NCBI GenBank assembly: GCA_012999515.1 | Contig: JABEEB010000001.1 | Span: 620,001 to 684,000 of the forward strand | Reading direction: 5' to 3' | Length of the DNA stretch: 64,000 bases | Source of the DNA: Salifodinibacter halophilus | GTDB taxonomy: Bacteria; Pseudomonadota; Gammaproteobacteria; Nevskiales; Salinisphaeraceae | Shown here: one piece after another, positions 1 through 7,982 of the stretch | Layout of the letters: every line of letters starts with the position of its first letter | Position numbering within the stretch: the stretch's first letter is position 1 | Made by a program: the position numbers and the translations under genes | Notes under the pieces: generated by a model | Seen by the model: the letters and a program-made list of their open reading frames with translations, nothing else | What the model was told of the DNA's origin: nothing | Database searches by the model: none

Positions 1-54
1 TTAGGTCCTAGTGGCCGCAAGGCCATGAGGGTTCAAGTCCCTCCGGCGGCACCA
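1..54 (+). tRNA. tRNA-Leu(UAG), 3' part
   Basis: The window opens inside a leucine tRNA. Bases 2-4 read TAG in the context T-TAG-GT followed by CCTAG, which is the anticodon loop and 3' stem half. A long variable arm follows (about 11-25, TGGCCGCAAGGCCA pairing on itself), as expected for a class II tRNA. The T arm GAGGGTTCAAGTCCCTC follows, then acceptor strand CGGCGGC, discriminator A51 and an encoded CCA at 52-54. The 5' half lies outside the window. Amino acid and anticodon are inferred from the class II shape and the TAG triplet. Confidence 0.93.
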
Positions 55-345
55 CCTCTGACAAACGTATAGCTACGCTTACGTAAACTCGTCATCAATG
101 ACATATGGTTACGCGTGTCGCCAATAGTCGACCAAGAACGTGGGCCACGTTTTGCGCCATCGTGCGTCAACAAGGCGCGTCAATGACCCGCGTTACGGCG
201 TGAACGCAAATAGTTCGCCAAATGCGTCGTCAATTAATTACCCGGAAGGCCGTTCCGACCTTCAATCCCCGGCCAAGGACGATGCCACCGGGCCACGCTA
301 ACGTCCCCCAAGCCGTCGCCATGACGTAAGCCATTAGAATTTGTT
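55..345. other. gene-free stretch after the tRNA
   Basis: No coding signal is visible. The segment has an inverted repeat AACGTGG-G-CCACGTT at 137-151 followed by T residues, which could help end tRNA transcription, and a weak hairpin GAAGG/CCTTC near 244-262. Short GCGTCAA-like words recur around 165-235. I found no second copy of the tRNA 3' end inside the window, so an integrated element bounded by direct repeats cannot be shown here. Confidence 0.5.
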
Positions 346-1108
346 TTAAGTCAGCGTCCCAAGCTTTTCCTGAGTCGTTAAGTGGCGAAAAAGTTGATAG
401 GTGGTGTAACGGGTGCAGCCGTCTACATTGGGTGCTCCCCGCTTGGCTGCGACATCGACGCCATTGGCAGTTCGGCTTTCAAATGACAACCGGGGTCGGT
501 CAGTGCTGTTGGGCACACTGGCGTGTAATTGAGCACCCGAAAAACACATGAGGTCGCCGAACAGGCTAATCGGCAATGCTTTAGCCCGTGGCAGCACTCG
601 ACTAGCCGTCGGAAGTAACGGATATTTCCCAGCGGTGCAATCTACTTTGAACTGGCGCCGTAATTCCTTGAAATTCCAATCGGTGCTGTTGTTGGCGACA
701 GAATAGTCAAAATAAGTCGGAAATAGAGCCAGCGTACATCCCGTTGTAGTGGGAAATAACGGCGCCCACCAATTAGTTTGGGCGGCGATATGGCTCCCCA
801 CGTGTCTCGGTGCGCCGCAATGGACCAAGGGTGGATCTATCACTGGATCCAGCGGTTTGCACGCGCATCACGACGCCATCGCCGTAAGTGTCATCGAGAC
901 GCACACCGACAGCTTCCAGAGCCGCGTTGAAACAGTCAGCAATAGCCAAATCGTTGCGAACGGCCCGACGACACGCTGCACTTGTCTGCGCTATATCGCC
1001 TTCAGTGCTGTGCTCATAGATAAGCGTTGGATCGTCACCCAGATAGGTATAGCTGTGTGACCGCAGAGCTTCTACGAGTTTTGCCACCGGAACAAATCCC
1101 CGAAACAC
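346..1108 (-). pseudogene. frameshifted Fe(II)/2-oxoglutarate dioxygenase (phytanoyl-CoA dioxygenase-like)
   Basis: Two minus-strand reading frames and a short stretch of the third join into one recognisable protein. The frame starting at GTG 1108 gives the N-terminal half (VRLDDTYGDGVVMRVQT). The third frame gives HRDTWG at 812-796, the HxD iron-binding motif with its usual Trp. The frame ending at 346 continues with AQTNWWAPLFP, then FSGAQLHASVPN (distal iron His) and RPRLSFESRT (2-oxoglutarate Arg). Restoring one G near 819 and one G in the GGGG run near 797-800 would rebuild a continuous protein of about 250 residues. Whether these are genuine mutations or sequencing errors in G runs cannot be told from the sequence. 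The substrate is unknown. The gene faces away from the TetR gene and may once have shared its control region. Confidence 0.72.
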
Positions 1109-1168
1109 AATAATTTCGCCGGCATAAATCCGGGCGTTGCGTAATGCGCGATAGAGGACATGGCTTCA

Positions 1169-1196
1169 TTGACAGACAGACCAGTCTGTATATCAT
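1169..1196 (+). promoter_or_regulatory. tetR promoter with palindromic operator in the spacer
   Basis: TTGACA (1169-1174) and TATCAT (1191-1196) are separated by 16 bases. The spacer contains a perfect dyad ACAGAC-CA-GTCTGT (1176-1189), like the operators of many TetR-family repressors. The site lies between the divergent dioxygenase remnant and the TetR gene, so the regulator probably represses itself and perhaps the remnant. Transcription would be expected to start near 1203. Confidence 0.7.
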
Positions 1197-1203
1197 GCCC
1201 AGC

Positions 1204-1794
1204 ATGACCATGCCAAGGCAAACAACTGACGTCCGCGACGGCATCCTGGATGCCACCGAACAGCTGTTCATCATGCAGGGATATTGCGCGACCGGGATTA
1301 ATCAAATCATCTACGAAGCCGGTGTCGCGAAAGCCAGCTTCTACCATCATTTCCCGTCCAAGGTCGCACTGGCCGAAGCCTTTATACAACGCCGCCATGA
1401 ACGCTGGTTTCAAGCGGCAGAGCAACGACTCGCTTGGGAAGAAGGCCCGCGTGACAAATTACTGGCGCTATTCGAGCTTTGGACTGATCAAATTCGAGAC
1501 GAAGGGTTTCGCGGTTGTCTGTTCGTCAACATGGCCGCTGAATTTCCCAATTATGAGTCACCGATACGTCAGCGGATCAAAGCGCACAAGGAGTCCGTTC
1601 GGGCTTTAATAGCCGATTTACTTTCAGATTACGCAGATTCTCAAAAGCAAGCCAAAGCCTGGGTGCCCGACGCGGACACAATCTATCTGCTCTACGACGG
1701 TGCTCTCGTGGAGACACAAAACTTTCAAGCCGATTGGCCGATTCATTCGGCCAATCGCACGGTGGCTCGCCTGCTTGCAGAGCCAACGCATTGA
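1204..1794 (+). CDS. TetR/AcrR family transcriptional regulator
   Basis: About 196 residues. The N-terminal helix-turn-helix runs from ILDATEQLF through GVAKASFYHHFPSK, the most conserved part of the TetR family. The rest is a helical ligand-binding domain of the usual length. Three in-frame ATGs occur at 1195, 1204 and 1210. I chose 1204 because the promoter at 1169-1196 predicts a transcript beginning at about 1203, so 1195 would overlap the -10 element. The MFS gene follows after one base, so the two form an operon, the common arrangement of an efflux pump with its repressor. The ligand is unknown. Confidence 0.85.
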   Translation: MTMPRQTTDVRDGILDATEQLFIMQGYCATGINQIIYEAGVAKASFYHHFPSKVALAEAFIQRRHERWFQAAEQRLAWEEGPRDKLLALFELWTDQIRDEGFRGCLFVNMAAEFPNYESPIRQRIKAHKESVRALIADLLSDYADSQKQAKAWVPDADTIYLLYDGALVETQNFQADWPIHSANRTVARLLAEPTH

Positions 1795-1795
1795 T

Positions 1796-3016
1796 ATGAG
1801 CCGCGCTCAGCATTCCATTCCAGGTTTTACCGACCCTACCTCGACTTTTCATATCGTGGGAGCAGGGCTTTTCATTGTGGCGTCAACCTACGGCCTAGCT
1901 CGTTACGTTTACGGTCTGTTCGTACCCGCCATTCAGGGTGAATTTCATCTATCCACCGCCACTATTGGCTTGCTGGGCAGCGCTTCTTATGCAGGCTACC
2001 TTTTCGCCACTCTTTTGGGATCGACGTTATCCGGCACTCTAGGCCCACGGGGCCCTATCATCGCCGGCGGTATTACCGCGACAGTTGGCATGGCTCTCAT
2101 CGGCTTAGCCCCATCCTTACCTTGGTTGGCTGTCGGTATCGTGCTAGCCGGAACCAGCCCAGGCCTCAGTTATCCCCCGTTATCGGATGCCGTGGTGCAG
2201 TTACGCCCTCCGGAACGCCAAGGTCGCACCTACGCCTTGATCAATTCGGGGACCAGCTACGGCATCATGATTTCTGCGCCTCTAGCGTTTTGGGCGGGAT
2301 CTGAATGGCAGCTTGCCTGGCTTGCTTTTGCCGGCATCGCGTTAGTTTCCACGGTGTGGAATTACTGGATCATGCCAACGGCGGCACCGCAAAACCAACA
2401 AGGCACAGTTCAGCCATTGCGCTGGCGGTGGCTCCTCCAAATTCACTCCTTACCGCTGTTCAGTGGCGCCTTGTTATTTGGCCTGACTTCGGCGGTGTAC
2501 TGGACATTCGCAGTTGATCTCATCACACGCTATGGCGATCTGCCGGGTGGGGGCGCTCAACTTTTTTGGATTCTGGTCGGGCTTGCCGGAATCGTCGGGG
2601 GCGGTGCTGGCGACAGCGTGAGCCGCTTTGGTCTACGAACTAGCTTCCGGGCGACATTGATCGCCAATGCCGCCGCGTGCTTGTTACTCGGGCTACTACC
2701 CGGAAATTGGTGGGCGTTATTCGGTTCTGCTGTACTGTTCGGCAGCAGTTTTATTTTGATAACCGGCTTGTTCGGTATTTGGAGCGTTCATGTTTTTCAG
2801 GAACGCCCTTCAGCCGGTTTTGGTGCGACTTTCTTCTTGATCTCTGCAGGACAGATTCTGAGCCCAGCTATCGTCGGATGGGGTGCTGGCCAGTGGGGGC
2901 TGACGGCTGTTTTTAATGCGGCTGCCATAGCAACACTGGCTGTGATGATGTGTTTGCCGAAAGTTGATATTAGGGCAATGTCCGATTATGAGGAAGGATG
3001 TTCAGTGAATAAATAA
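1796..3016 (+). CDS. MFS transporter (YbfB/CynX-like)
   Basis: About 406 residues with some twelve hydrophobic segments and the glycine-rich helices of the major facilitator superfamily. An early YGLARYVYGLFVPAIQ and later GSASYAGYLFATLLGS resemble the YbfB/YjiJ-CynX branch. The start ATG at 1796 lies one base after the TetR stop (TGATATG), indicating translational coupling. With the repressor it probably forms a compound-inducible export unit. The substrate cannot be read from the sequence. Base composition appears slightly AT-richer than in the sugar island that follows. Confidence 0.85.
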   Translation: MSRAQHSIPGFTDPTSTFHIVGAGLFIVASTYGLARYVYGLFVPAIQGEFHLSTATIGLLGSASYAGYLFATLLGSTLSGTLGPRGPIIAGGITATVGMALIGLAPSLPWLAVGIVLAGTSPGLSYPPLSDAVVQLRPPERQGRTYALINSGTSYGIMISAPLAFWAGSEWQLAWLAFAGIALVSTVWNYWIMPTAAPQNQQGTVQPLRWRWLLQIHSLPLFSGALLFGLTSAVYWTFAVDLITRYGDLPGGGAQLFWILVGLAGIVGGGAGDSVSRFGLRTSFRATLIANAAACLLLGLLPGNWWALFGSAVLFGSSFILITGLFGIWSVHVFQERPSAGFGATFFLISAGQILSPAIVGWGAGQWGLTAVFNAAAIATLAVMMCLPKVDIRAMSDYEEGCSVNK

Positions 3017-3020
3017 TATT

Positions 3021-3054
3021 TGAATTCATAGGATGCTTTACCTATTTGAATTCA
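3021..3054 (+). terminator. possible terminator hairpin after the MFS gene
   Basis: TGAATTCATAGG (3021-3032) can pair, with a small bulge, with CCTATTTGAATTCA (3041-3054) across an 8-base loop. It lies 5 bases after the MFS stop codon. No U-run follows, so intrinsic termination is uncertain. Confidence 0.35.
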
Positions 3055-3369
3055 GCGCGAAACGGCATACCCGCCCCTCAGGGCAGAATGCCGAGCACGG
3101 CCAGGTTCGGCACAATCAGTAAACCCCACTGCTGCGGAGTCATCGGCAAACATCCTTCTGATGCCCGATACGCACGAGCAGAACAATCAATTCCTGCTCT
3201 TCCAGGAGCACACAGCACGAAATCACTAACCCGGAACCGCCAGTATGTTCTCCATTGGCCGGCTAATGGGTGGTGGCCAGCAACGTGGATCATCGAGCGC
3301 CGCGACGCGCTCCGTTCCTCCGCCATAAATGCGCTTTCACGTATCGCAGTCTAACGGGGTACGAAGGCT
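3055..3369. other. intergenic stretch with one possible 21-codon ORF
   Basis: There is no convincing long gene. On the minus strand, ATG 3143 to TGA 3078 encodes MTPQQWGLLIVPNLAVLGILP, a hydrophobic peptide long enough for one membrane span. An AAGGA-like ribosome site lies about ten bases upstream. It could be a small membrane protein or the stump of a longer gene. Confidence 0.3.
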
Positions 3370-3472
3370 GGACGACAAGAAATGACAAGCAAAATTCGGC
3401 AACCAAAATAAGACGAAAGTATATTGACTCAATAACAAAGCTAACCAAAAATAATCGTAAGTTACGCAGCGC
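3370..3472 (+). promoter_or_regulatory. control region of the amino-sugar operon
   Basis: This AT-rich stretch ahead of the DeoR-type gene contains spaced GACAAG, GAAA and CAAAA words. Read on the other strand these are TTTC/TTTTG repeats, similar in style to AgaR and DeoR-family operators. TTGACT at 3424-3429 could be a -35 element, but no good -10 stands at the right distance. Autoregulation by the adjacent repressor is an inference. Confidence 0.35.
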
Positions 3473-3481
3473 ATGTGCACC

Positions 3482-4249
3482 ATGGCTACTGGGCCCGAAC
3501 GTCGCGACGCGGTTATCCAACATCTGGCTTCACAGGGCCGGGCAAAGGTCGATGCGCTTGCAAGCCATTTCCACGTGTCGACCGTCACGATGCGTAACGA
3601 TTTGAAGTTGCTGGAAGAGGCTGGCTTCGTGGCGCGGCTGCATGGCGCTGTCATCCTCAGCCAGCATACGGCGGCGGAGATAGCCTTTACCGAACGCCGG
3701 CACAAAAACGCCGATAACAAACAAAGCATTGGCGCCGCCGCAGCCGCGATGGTCGACAATGGCGACGCGCTCATCCTCGATGCCGGCACAACCACGCTCG
3801 AGATTGCACGCCAACTGACCGACCGCGAAAACCTGCTGGTGATGACCAACGGTCTCGATATCGCGACTATGTTGGCGCCCGCGCCAGGTGTGGAAATACT
3901 CATGCTCGGCGGACAGATTCGCAAGGCGGCGCTTTCCAGCTCTGGTGCGCAGGCTGAAATGAGTCTGTCGAAACATCGCTTCGACAAGTTATTTCTGGGC
4001 GTTGATGCTCTCGACCTAAAGCGCGGTTTGACCACGCCACACGAAAGTGAGGCGCGGCTGAATCGCTCGATGATCGAAGTTGCCGACACGGTTATTACGG
4101 TCGCGGATTCCCACAAATTCGGGCTCAAGACCGTGCATCTTGTCAGCACACTTGATCAGCTTGACCAACTCGTTACCGATGCCGACATACCGCAGGCAAC
4201 CGTGGATACGCTCGGTCAGCAGCACGGCATCGAAGTGACCGTCGCCTGA
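3482..4249 (+). CDS. agaR: DeoR-family repressor of the amino-sugar operon (AgaR-like)
   Basis: About 255 residues. The N-terminal winged helix-turn-helix contains LASQGRAKVDALASHFHVST, followed by the family signature TMRNDLKLLEEAGFVARLHG. The C-terminal DeoR sugar-phosphate sensor includes DAGTTTLEIAR and LGVDALD. ATGs at 3473 and 3482 are both possible, and neither has a clear ribosome site. It is the first gene of the sugar island, 53 bases before the GatZ gene, which is the usual place for AgaR. The effector is probably an amino-sugar phosphate or tagatose phosphate. The AgaR assignment rests on context; DeoR family membership is secure. Confidence 0.85.
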   Translation: MATGPERRDAVIQHLASQGRAKVDALASHFHVSTVTMRNDLKLLEEAGFVARLHGAVILSQHTAAEIAFTERRHKNADNKQSIGAAAAAMVDNGDALILDAGTTTLEIARQLTDRENLLVMTNGLDIATMLAPAPGVEILMLGGQIRKAALSSSGAQAEMSLSKHRFDKLFLGVDALDLKRGLTTPHESEARLNRSMIEVADTVITVADSHKFGLKTVHLVSTLDQLDQLVTDADIPQATVDTLGQQHGIEVTVA

Positions 4250-4302
4250 ACTTGCTGAAACCATTTTCCTAATAGATACATAATTGCGAACGCAGATAAC
4301 CC

Positions 4303-5601
4303 ATGCATGACTTAAAAACCCTCGTTGAGTGCCACAACGCCGATAACCCTGCGGGTATCACTTCGGTCTGTTCGGCTCACCCGATGGTCATCGAAGCCGC
4401 CGTTCGCCATGCGCGGGCCACCGGCAATGTAGCCCTGATCGAGGCAACATCGAACCAAGTCGACCAGGACGGTGGCTATACCGGTATGACGCCGGCCGAT
4501 TTTTACGCCTACGTCGGCGCGATCGCCGACAACGCCGGATTGGATCGCGGGTGGCTCATGCTGGGCGGCGATCACCTTGGCCCGAACCGCTGGCAAGGCC
4601 AACCGGCCGAGGACGCCATGGCAAAAGCGGAGATGCTCATCCGCGACTACGTGGCCGCTGGTTTCAAAAAAATCCACCTCGATTGCAGCATGGCCTGTGC
4701 CGACGATACGGAGCCGTTGGCAGACGCCATTGTCGCCGAGCGTGCGGCACGACTGGCCCAAGTGGCCGAACGTACGGCGGTGGCTGCCTTCGGCACCAGC
4801 GATATCAACTACGTTGTCGGCACCGAGGTGCCCGTGCCAGGCGGTGCGCAGGAATCATTGGACGCCGGTGTAACGCCGACCGAGCCAGCCGCAGCCGACG
4901 CGACAATCCAGGCGTTTTATCAAGCATTTACGACAGCCGATATCGCCGACACCTGGAAGCGTGTTGTGGCTCTGGTGGTCCAGCCCGGTGTCGAGTTCAG
5001 CGACACCAGCGTCGTCGACTTTAAGCGCGAACCCGCGCACGCGCTTTCGAAAGTAATCGAAAACCATCCCAATATGGTCTTCGAAGCACATTCGACCGAT
5101 TACCAGACCCGAGGCGCACTAACAGAGCTGGTGCAGGATCACTTCGCGATTCTCAAAGTTGGGCCGGGCCTGACGTTCGCGCTGCGGGAAGCACTGTTTG
5201 CGCTCGAAGACATCGAATCATTCCTTGTTTCCGCGGAGCAACGTTCGGGGCTCCAAGCAGTCATCGAGCGCCGCATGTGCGACGCACCGGCGGCATGGCA
5301 ATCCTATTACCACGGCAGTGAAAACGATAAGCGTTTCGCGCGCCGTTTCAGCTTCAGCGACCGGATTCGTTATTACTGGCCCGACCCTGACGTCCAAAAA
5401 GCACAAGCAACATTGTTCTCCAACCTCGACAGGCACGATATTCCACTGCCGCTCCTCAGCCGTTTTATGCCGGATCAATATCGCCACGTCCGCGAACAAT
5501 CGCTTTCGCCGACGCCACACGAGCTCGTAATCGACCGTGTTACCGACGTCCTGCGTGACTACGCCATGGCCTGCGCCGGCCCGAACAATCAAGCTCAGTA
5601 A
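4303..5601 (+). CDS. tagatose-bisphosphate aldolase non-catalytic subunit-like protein (GatZ/KbaZ)
   Basis: 432 residues, the normal GatZ/KbaZ length. Family motifs are SVCSAHPMVIEAA near the N-terminus, LGGDHLGPNRWQ (about 87-98), KIHLDCSMAC, GTSDINYVVGTEVPVPGG and LKVGPGLTFALREALFALED. In enteric bacteria this protein supports the catalytic class II aldolase KbaY/GatY. No KbaY/GatY gene and no tagatose-6-phosphate kinase occurs anywhere in this cluster, so the protein may act alone. Some GatZ relatives are reported, as I recall from patent literature on tagatose production, to epimerise fructose-6-P and tagatose-6-P at C4. That role would link the AgaS product to glycolysis. The stop overlaps the next start by one base (TAATG). 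Confidence 0.9.
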   Translation: MHDLKTLVECHNADNPAGITSVCSAHPMVIEAAVRHARATGNVALIEATSNQVDQDGGYTGMTPADFYAYVGAIADNAGLDRGWLMLGGDHLGPNRWQGQPAEDAMAKAEMLIRDYVAAGFKKIHLDCSMACADDTEPLADAIVAERAARLAQVAERTAVAAFGTSDINYVVGTEVPVPGGAQESLDAGVTPTEPAAADATIQAFYQAFTTADIADTWKRVVALVVQPGVEFSDTSVVDFKREPAHALSKVIENHPNMVFEAHSTDYQTRGALTELVQDHFAILKVGPGLTFALREALFALEDIESFLVSAEQRSGLQAVIERRMCDAPAAWQSYYHGSENDKRFARRFSFSDRIRYYWPDPDVQKAQATLFSNLDRHDIPLPLLSRFMPDQYRHVREQSLSPTPHELVIDRVTDVLRDYAMACAGPNNQAQ

Positions 5602-6776
5602 TGTCACATCAAACACCAACCACAAACAGCGCCTGCACGTCCGCGACCGCGACCGAGCGCGAGATCCGTCAACAGCCCGCCATCTGGCGTGCGGTGCACG
5701 CAGATATCCAGTCTCAACGCCAGGCCATCGACGATTTCCTGTGCTCGATTCTGACTCAAGCGGGAGTGCGTGTCGTTTTTACGGGCGCGGGCACCTCGGC
5801 GTTCGCCGGTGACATGCTGGCTTCGCTACTCGGGATGCAGCTCGACGCTCGCGTCGACGCGGTGGCAACGACGGATATCGTCGCGCGCCCAACCGAGTGC
5901 TTGGCGCCGGATAGCCCACTCTTGCTGGTATCGATCGCACGCTCGGGCAACAGTCCGGAAAGCGTGGCTGCCACCCGCATGGCCGAGCAATGTTCGGCTG
6001 GCTGCTATCACCTGATCCTTACCTGTAATCCAGAAGGTGAGCTGCACCGAATCCATGCCGGCACCGACCGCGCGTTGCTGCTCACCATGCCGTCGGGCAG
6101 CAATGATCAAGGCTTCGCGATGACGTCGAGTCTATCGTCGATCGTATGGGCCGCGCTCTGTGTCTTCATGCCGAATCAGGCCGATGCCGAGCGCACCGAG
6201 CAGATCGCGCGTGCCGCCGACAACTTACTTGCCACGGATGCCAAGCAGGTCCAAACGACATTCTGCGGCGACTACGATCGCGTGGTGTATCTCGGCAGCG
6301 GGGTGTTCCGTGGTCTCGCGCAGGAAGCCGCACTCAAGATTCTAGAGCTGACCGCAGGCGAAGTCGTCGCGCTGCACGATACGCCACTCGGTTTTCGCCA
6401 CGGCCCCAAATCATTGGTCAACGATAAAACCCTGCTCGTGACGTTTGTCTCCAACGACGCGTACGCACGTCGTTACGACGAGGATATCGTGGCCGAACTT
6501 ACAGGCCAGAACGGACACGAGCGCGTCGTGGCTGTAGCGGCAAGTGGCTGGGACACCTTGGATGGGGCAACGCTATGGCCCTGTGACGAACTGGCCGAGG
6601 CCCCCGACTGGATGCTTGTTTTCCCGTATCTGATCACAGCCCAGCTTGCCGCTCTATATACGTCGCTGGCACACGGCAAGACCGTCGATAATCCGTTCCC
6701 CGACGGCGACGTCAACCGTGTCGTGCAAGGGGTAACAATCCACCCATTCGCCGCGGGTTCAGGAGATTCAGAATGA
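5601..6776 (+). CDS. agaS: SIS-domain amino-sugar-phosphate deaminase/isomerase (AgaS family)
   Basis: 391 residues with two sugar isomerase domains. The first contains VVFTGAGTSAFAGD and SIARSGNSPESVAA, the second VYLGSGVFRGLAQEAALK and LHDTPLGFRHGPKS, the typical AgaS phosphate-sugar site. AgaS deaminates galactosamine-6-P to tagatose-6-P and ammonia. The start overlaps the GatZ stop by one base, so both are made from one message. The sequence differs clearly from the second SIS protein at 10262, so the two are not recent duplicates. Galactosamine specificity is inferred from the GatZ neighbour. Confidence 0.85.
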   Translation: MSHQTPTTNSACTSATATEREIRQQPAIWRAVHADIQSQRQAIDDFLCSILTQAGVRVVFTGAGTSAFAGDMLASLLGMQLDARVDAVATTDIVARPTECLAPDSPLLLVSIARSGNSPESVAATRMAEQCSAGCYHLILTCNPEGELHRIHAGTDRALLLTMPSGSNDQGFAMTSSLSSIVWAALCVFMPNQADAERTEQIARAADNLLATDAKQVQTTFCGDYDRVVYLGSGVFRGLAQEAALKILELTAGEVVALHDTPLGFRHGPKSLVNDKTLLVTFVSNDAYARRYDEDIVAELTGQNGHERVVAVAASGWDTLDGATLWPCDELAEAPDWMLVFPYLITAQLAALYTSLAHGKTVDNPFPDGDVNRVVQGVTIHPFAAGSGDSE

Positions 6777-6802
6777 ATCTCGATCCGGTGCTGGGTGCCT
6801 GA
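6773..6802 (+). other. nine-codon leader ORF ahead of the kinase
   Basis: The sequence AGGAG (6761-6765) followed at good spacing by ATG 6773 starts a tiny frame, MNLDPVLGA-stop. It ends two bases before the kinase start at 6805. The kinase has no Shine-Dalgarno of its own. The layout suggests reinitiation after the mini-ORF, or a frameshift that cut off a short N-terminal extension. The paralogous kinase at 9358 has such an extension (MTDITEPEL) before its YVGVDGG. Confidence 0.45.
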
Positions 6803-6804
6803 CC

Positions 6805-7785
6805 ATGTACCTGGGCGTCGACGGCGGCGGCACCAAAACCGCATTTTGCCTCATGGCGTGCGACGGTCGCATTCTCGCGCAACACACGGATAGATCCTGC
6901 CACCACCTGTCTATTGGCTTGGACGAAGTCGAGCGTGTGCTGGTTCATGGGGTCCACACGGTCTGCACCGAGGCGAACGTGACGCCGGACGATCTGGCAT
7001 TCGCGTTTTTCGGCATACCGGGGTATGGCGAAGTCCGCGACGACCTAGCCAGACTCGATGCCATGCCGGCGTATGCGCTTGGCCACGACCGCTACGCCTG
7101 CGACAACGATATGGTCTGCGGCTGGGCAGGGTCGCTCGGCGCGGTCGACGGCATCAACGTGATCGCCGGCACCGGGTCCATGGCTTATGGCCAATATCAC
7201 GGGCGGCACCAGCGTTGCGGCGGCTGGGGTTGGCGGTTTGGCGATGAAGGGTCGGCTTACTGGATCGGTAGCCAAGGACTCAACCTGTTTACGCGGATGA
7301 GCGACGGCCGGACCCCGCGTAGTGCCTTCTACGATCTGTTTTTCGAACGCCTTGGCTTATGTGACGCGGGCGAGGTCATCACACGTTTTCTGTGTTGTGA
7401 GTCTGAGCGTCAACAAATCGCCGAGCTGGCTGTGATTGTTTTGCAAGCCGTAAAGATGGGCGATGCCGAAGCATCGGTTATCGCCGAGCAAGCTGCGCGC
7501 GAGTTGGCTCTTATCGTCGATACGACCCAGAAGCAGCTGGGGTTCGGGACAAACGAACCGGTGCCCGTTTCCTATTCCGGGGGCATTTTCAACGACGACA
7601 CGATGGTGGACCGGCTGCATCGGCATTTAGCCGCGCTTGAAACGCGTTTTGATCTACGTGCGCCGCTCCATACACCTGATGTTGGCGCCATGCTTTATGC
7701 GGCGAAGCTGGCAAACGATCCGGTCACGGTGTCGACGGCCTCCTCGGCAGGGCCGCCCAGTATCACGCAAAACGCGAACACCTGA
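6805..7785 (+). CDS. BadF/BadG/BcrA/BcrD-family sugar kinase (N-acetylhexosamine kinase)
   Basis: 326 residues of the ASKHA fold. The phosphate-1 loop YLGVDGGGTKTAF stands at the very N-terminus, IAGTGSMAYG forms the second phosphate loop with GWGWRFGDEGSAYWIG following, and VPVSYSGGIF marks the adenosine motif. The family includes N-acetylglucosamine and glucosamine kinases. It probably makes the 6-phosphate that NagA and the SIS enzymes use. It follows AgaS after a 28-base gap occupied by a nine-codon ORF. The C-terminal tail beyond about residue 310 is low-complexity and poorly conserved. Which hexosamine it takes is unknown; the second kinase suggests a division of labour. Confidence 0.85.
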   Translation: MYLGVDGGGTKTAFCLMACDGRILAQHTDRSCHHLSIGLDEVERVLVHGVHTVCTEANVTPDDLAFAFFGIPGYGEVRDDLARLDAMPAYALGHDRYACDNDMVCGWAGSLGAVDGINVIAGTGSMAYGQYHGRHQRCGGWGWRFGDEGSAYWIGSQGLNLFTRMSDGRTPRSAFYDLFFERLGLCDAGEVITRFLCCESERQQIAELAVIVLQAVKMGDAEASVIAEQAARELALIVDTTQKQLGFGTNEPVPVSYSGGIFNDDTMVDRLHRHLAALETRFDLRAPLHTPDVGAMLYAAKLANDPVTVSTASSAGPPSITQNANT

Positions 7786-7982
7786 TGCGCATAAGCCAAA
7801 AACAACGAGGTCGCGGGTGGGGCAACGCGCTGTATGCGGCGTCAGCCGAACGCGACACCCAGTTATCGCATTTCCGTCTACAGGCGGGCGACTCACGCAA
7901 GGCTATCGCGTCCTGTGGCGGATTCCACAAGGCATAGCGAACACTCACTAAAACCAGGGGCACTACGCCTTCGGAGGCATTT

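Noticed and set aside
749-1060. 103-codon plus frame in the dioxygenase remnant
   Set aside because: It is antisense to the joined dioxygenase frames, which carry recognisable catalytic motifs.
1-3060. Integrated genetic element at the tRNA-Leu gene
   Set aside because: No integrase and no repeat of the tRNA 3' end was found within the window.
3337-4149. 270-codon minus frame over the DeoR-type gene
   Set aside because: It is antisense to a clear DeoR regulator, its product is Ser/Arg-rich and shows no family motif.
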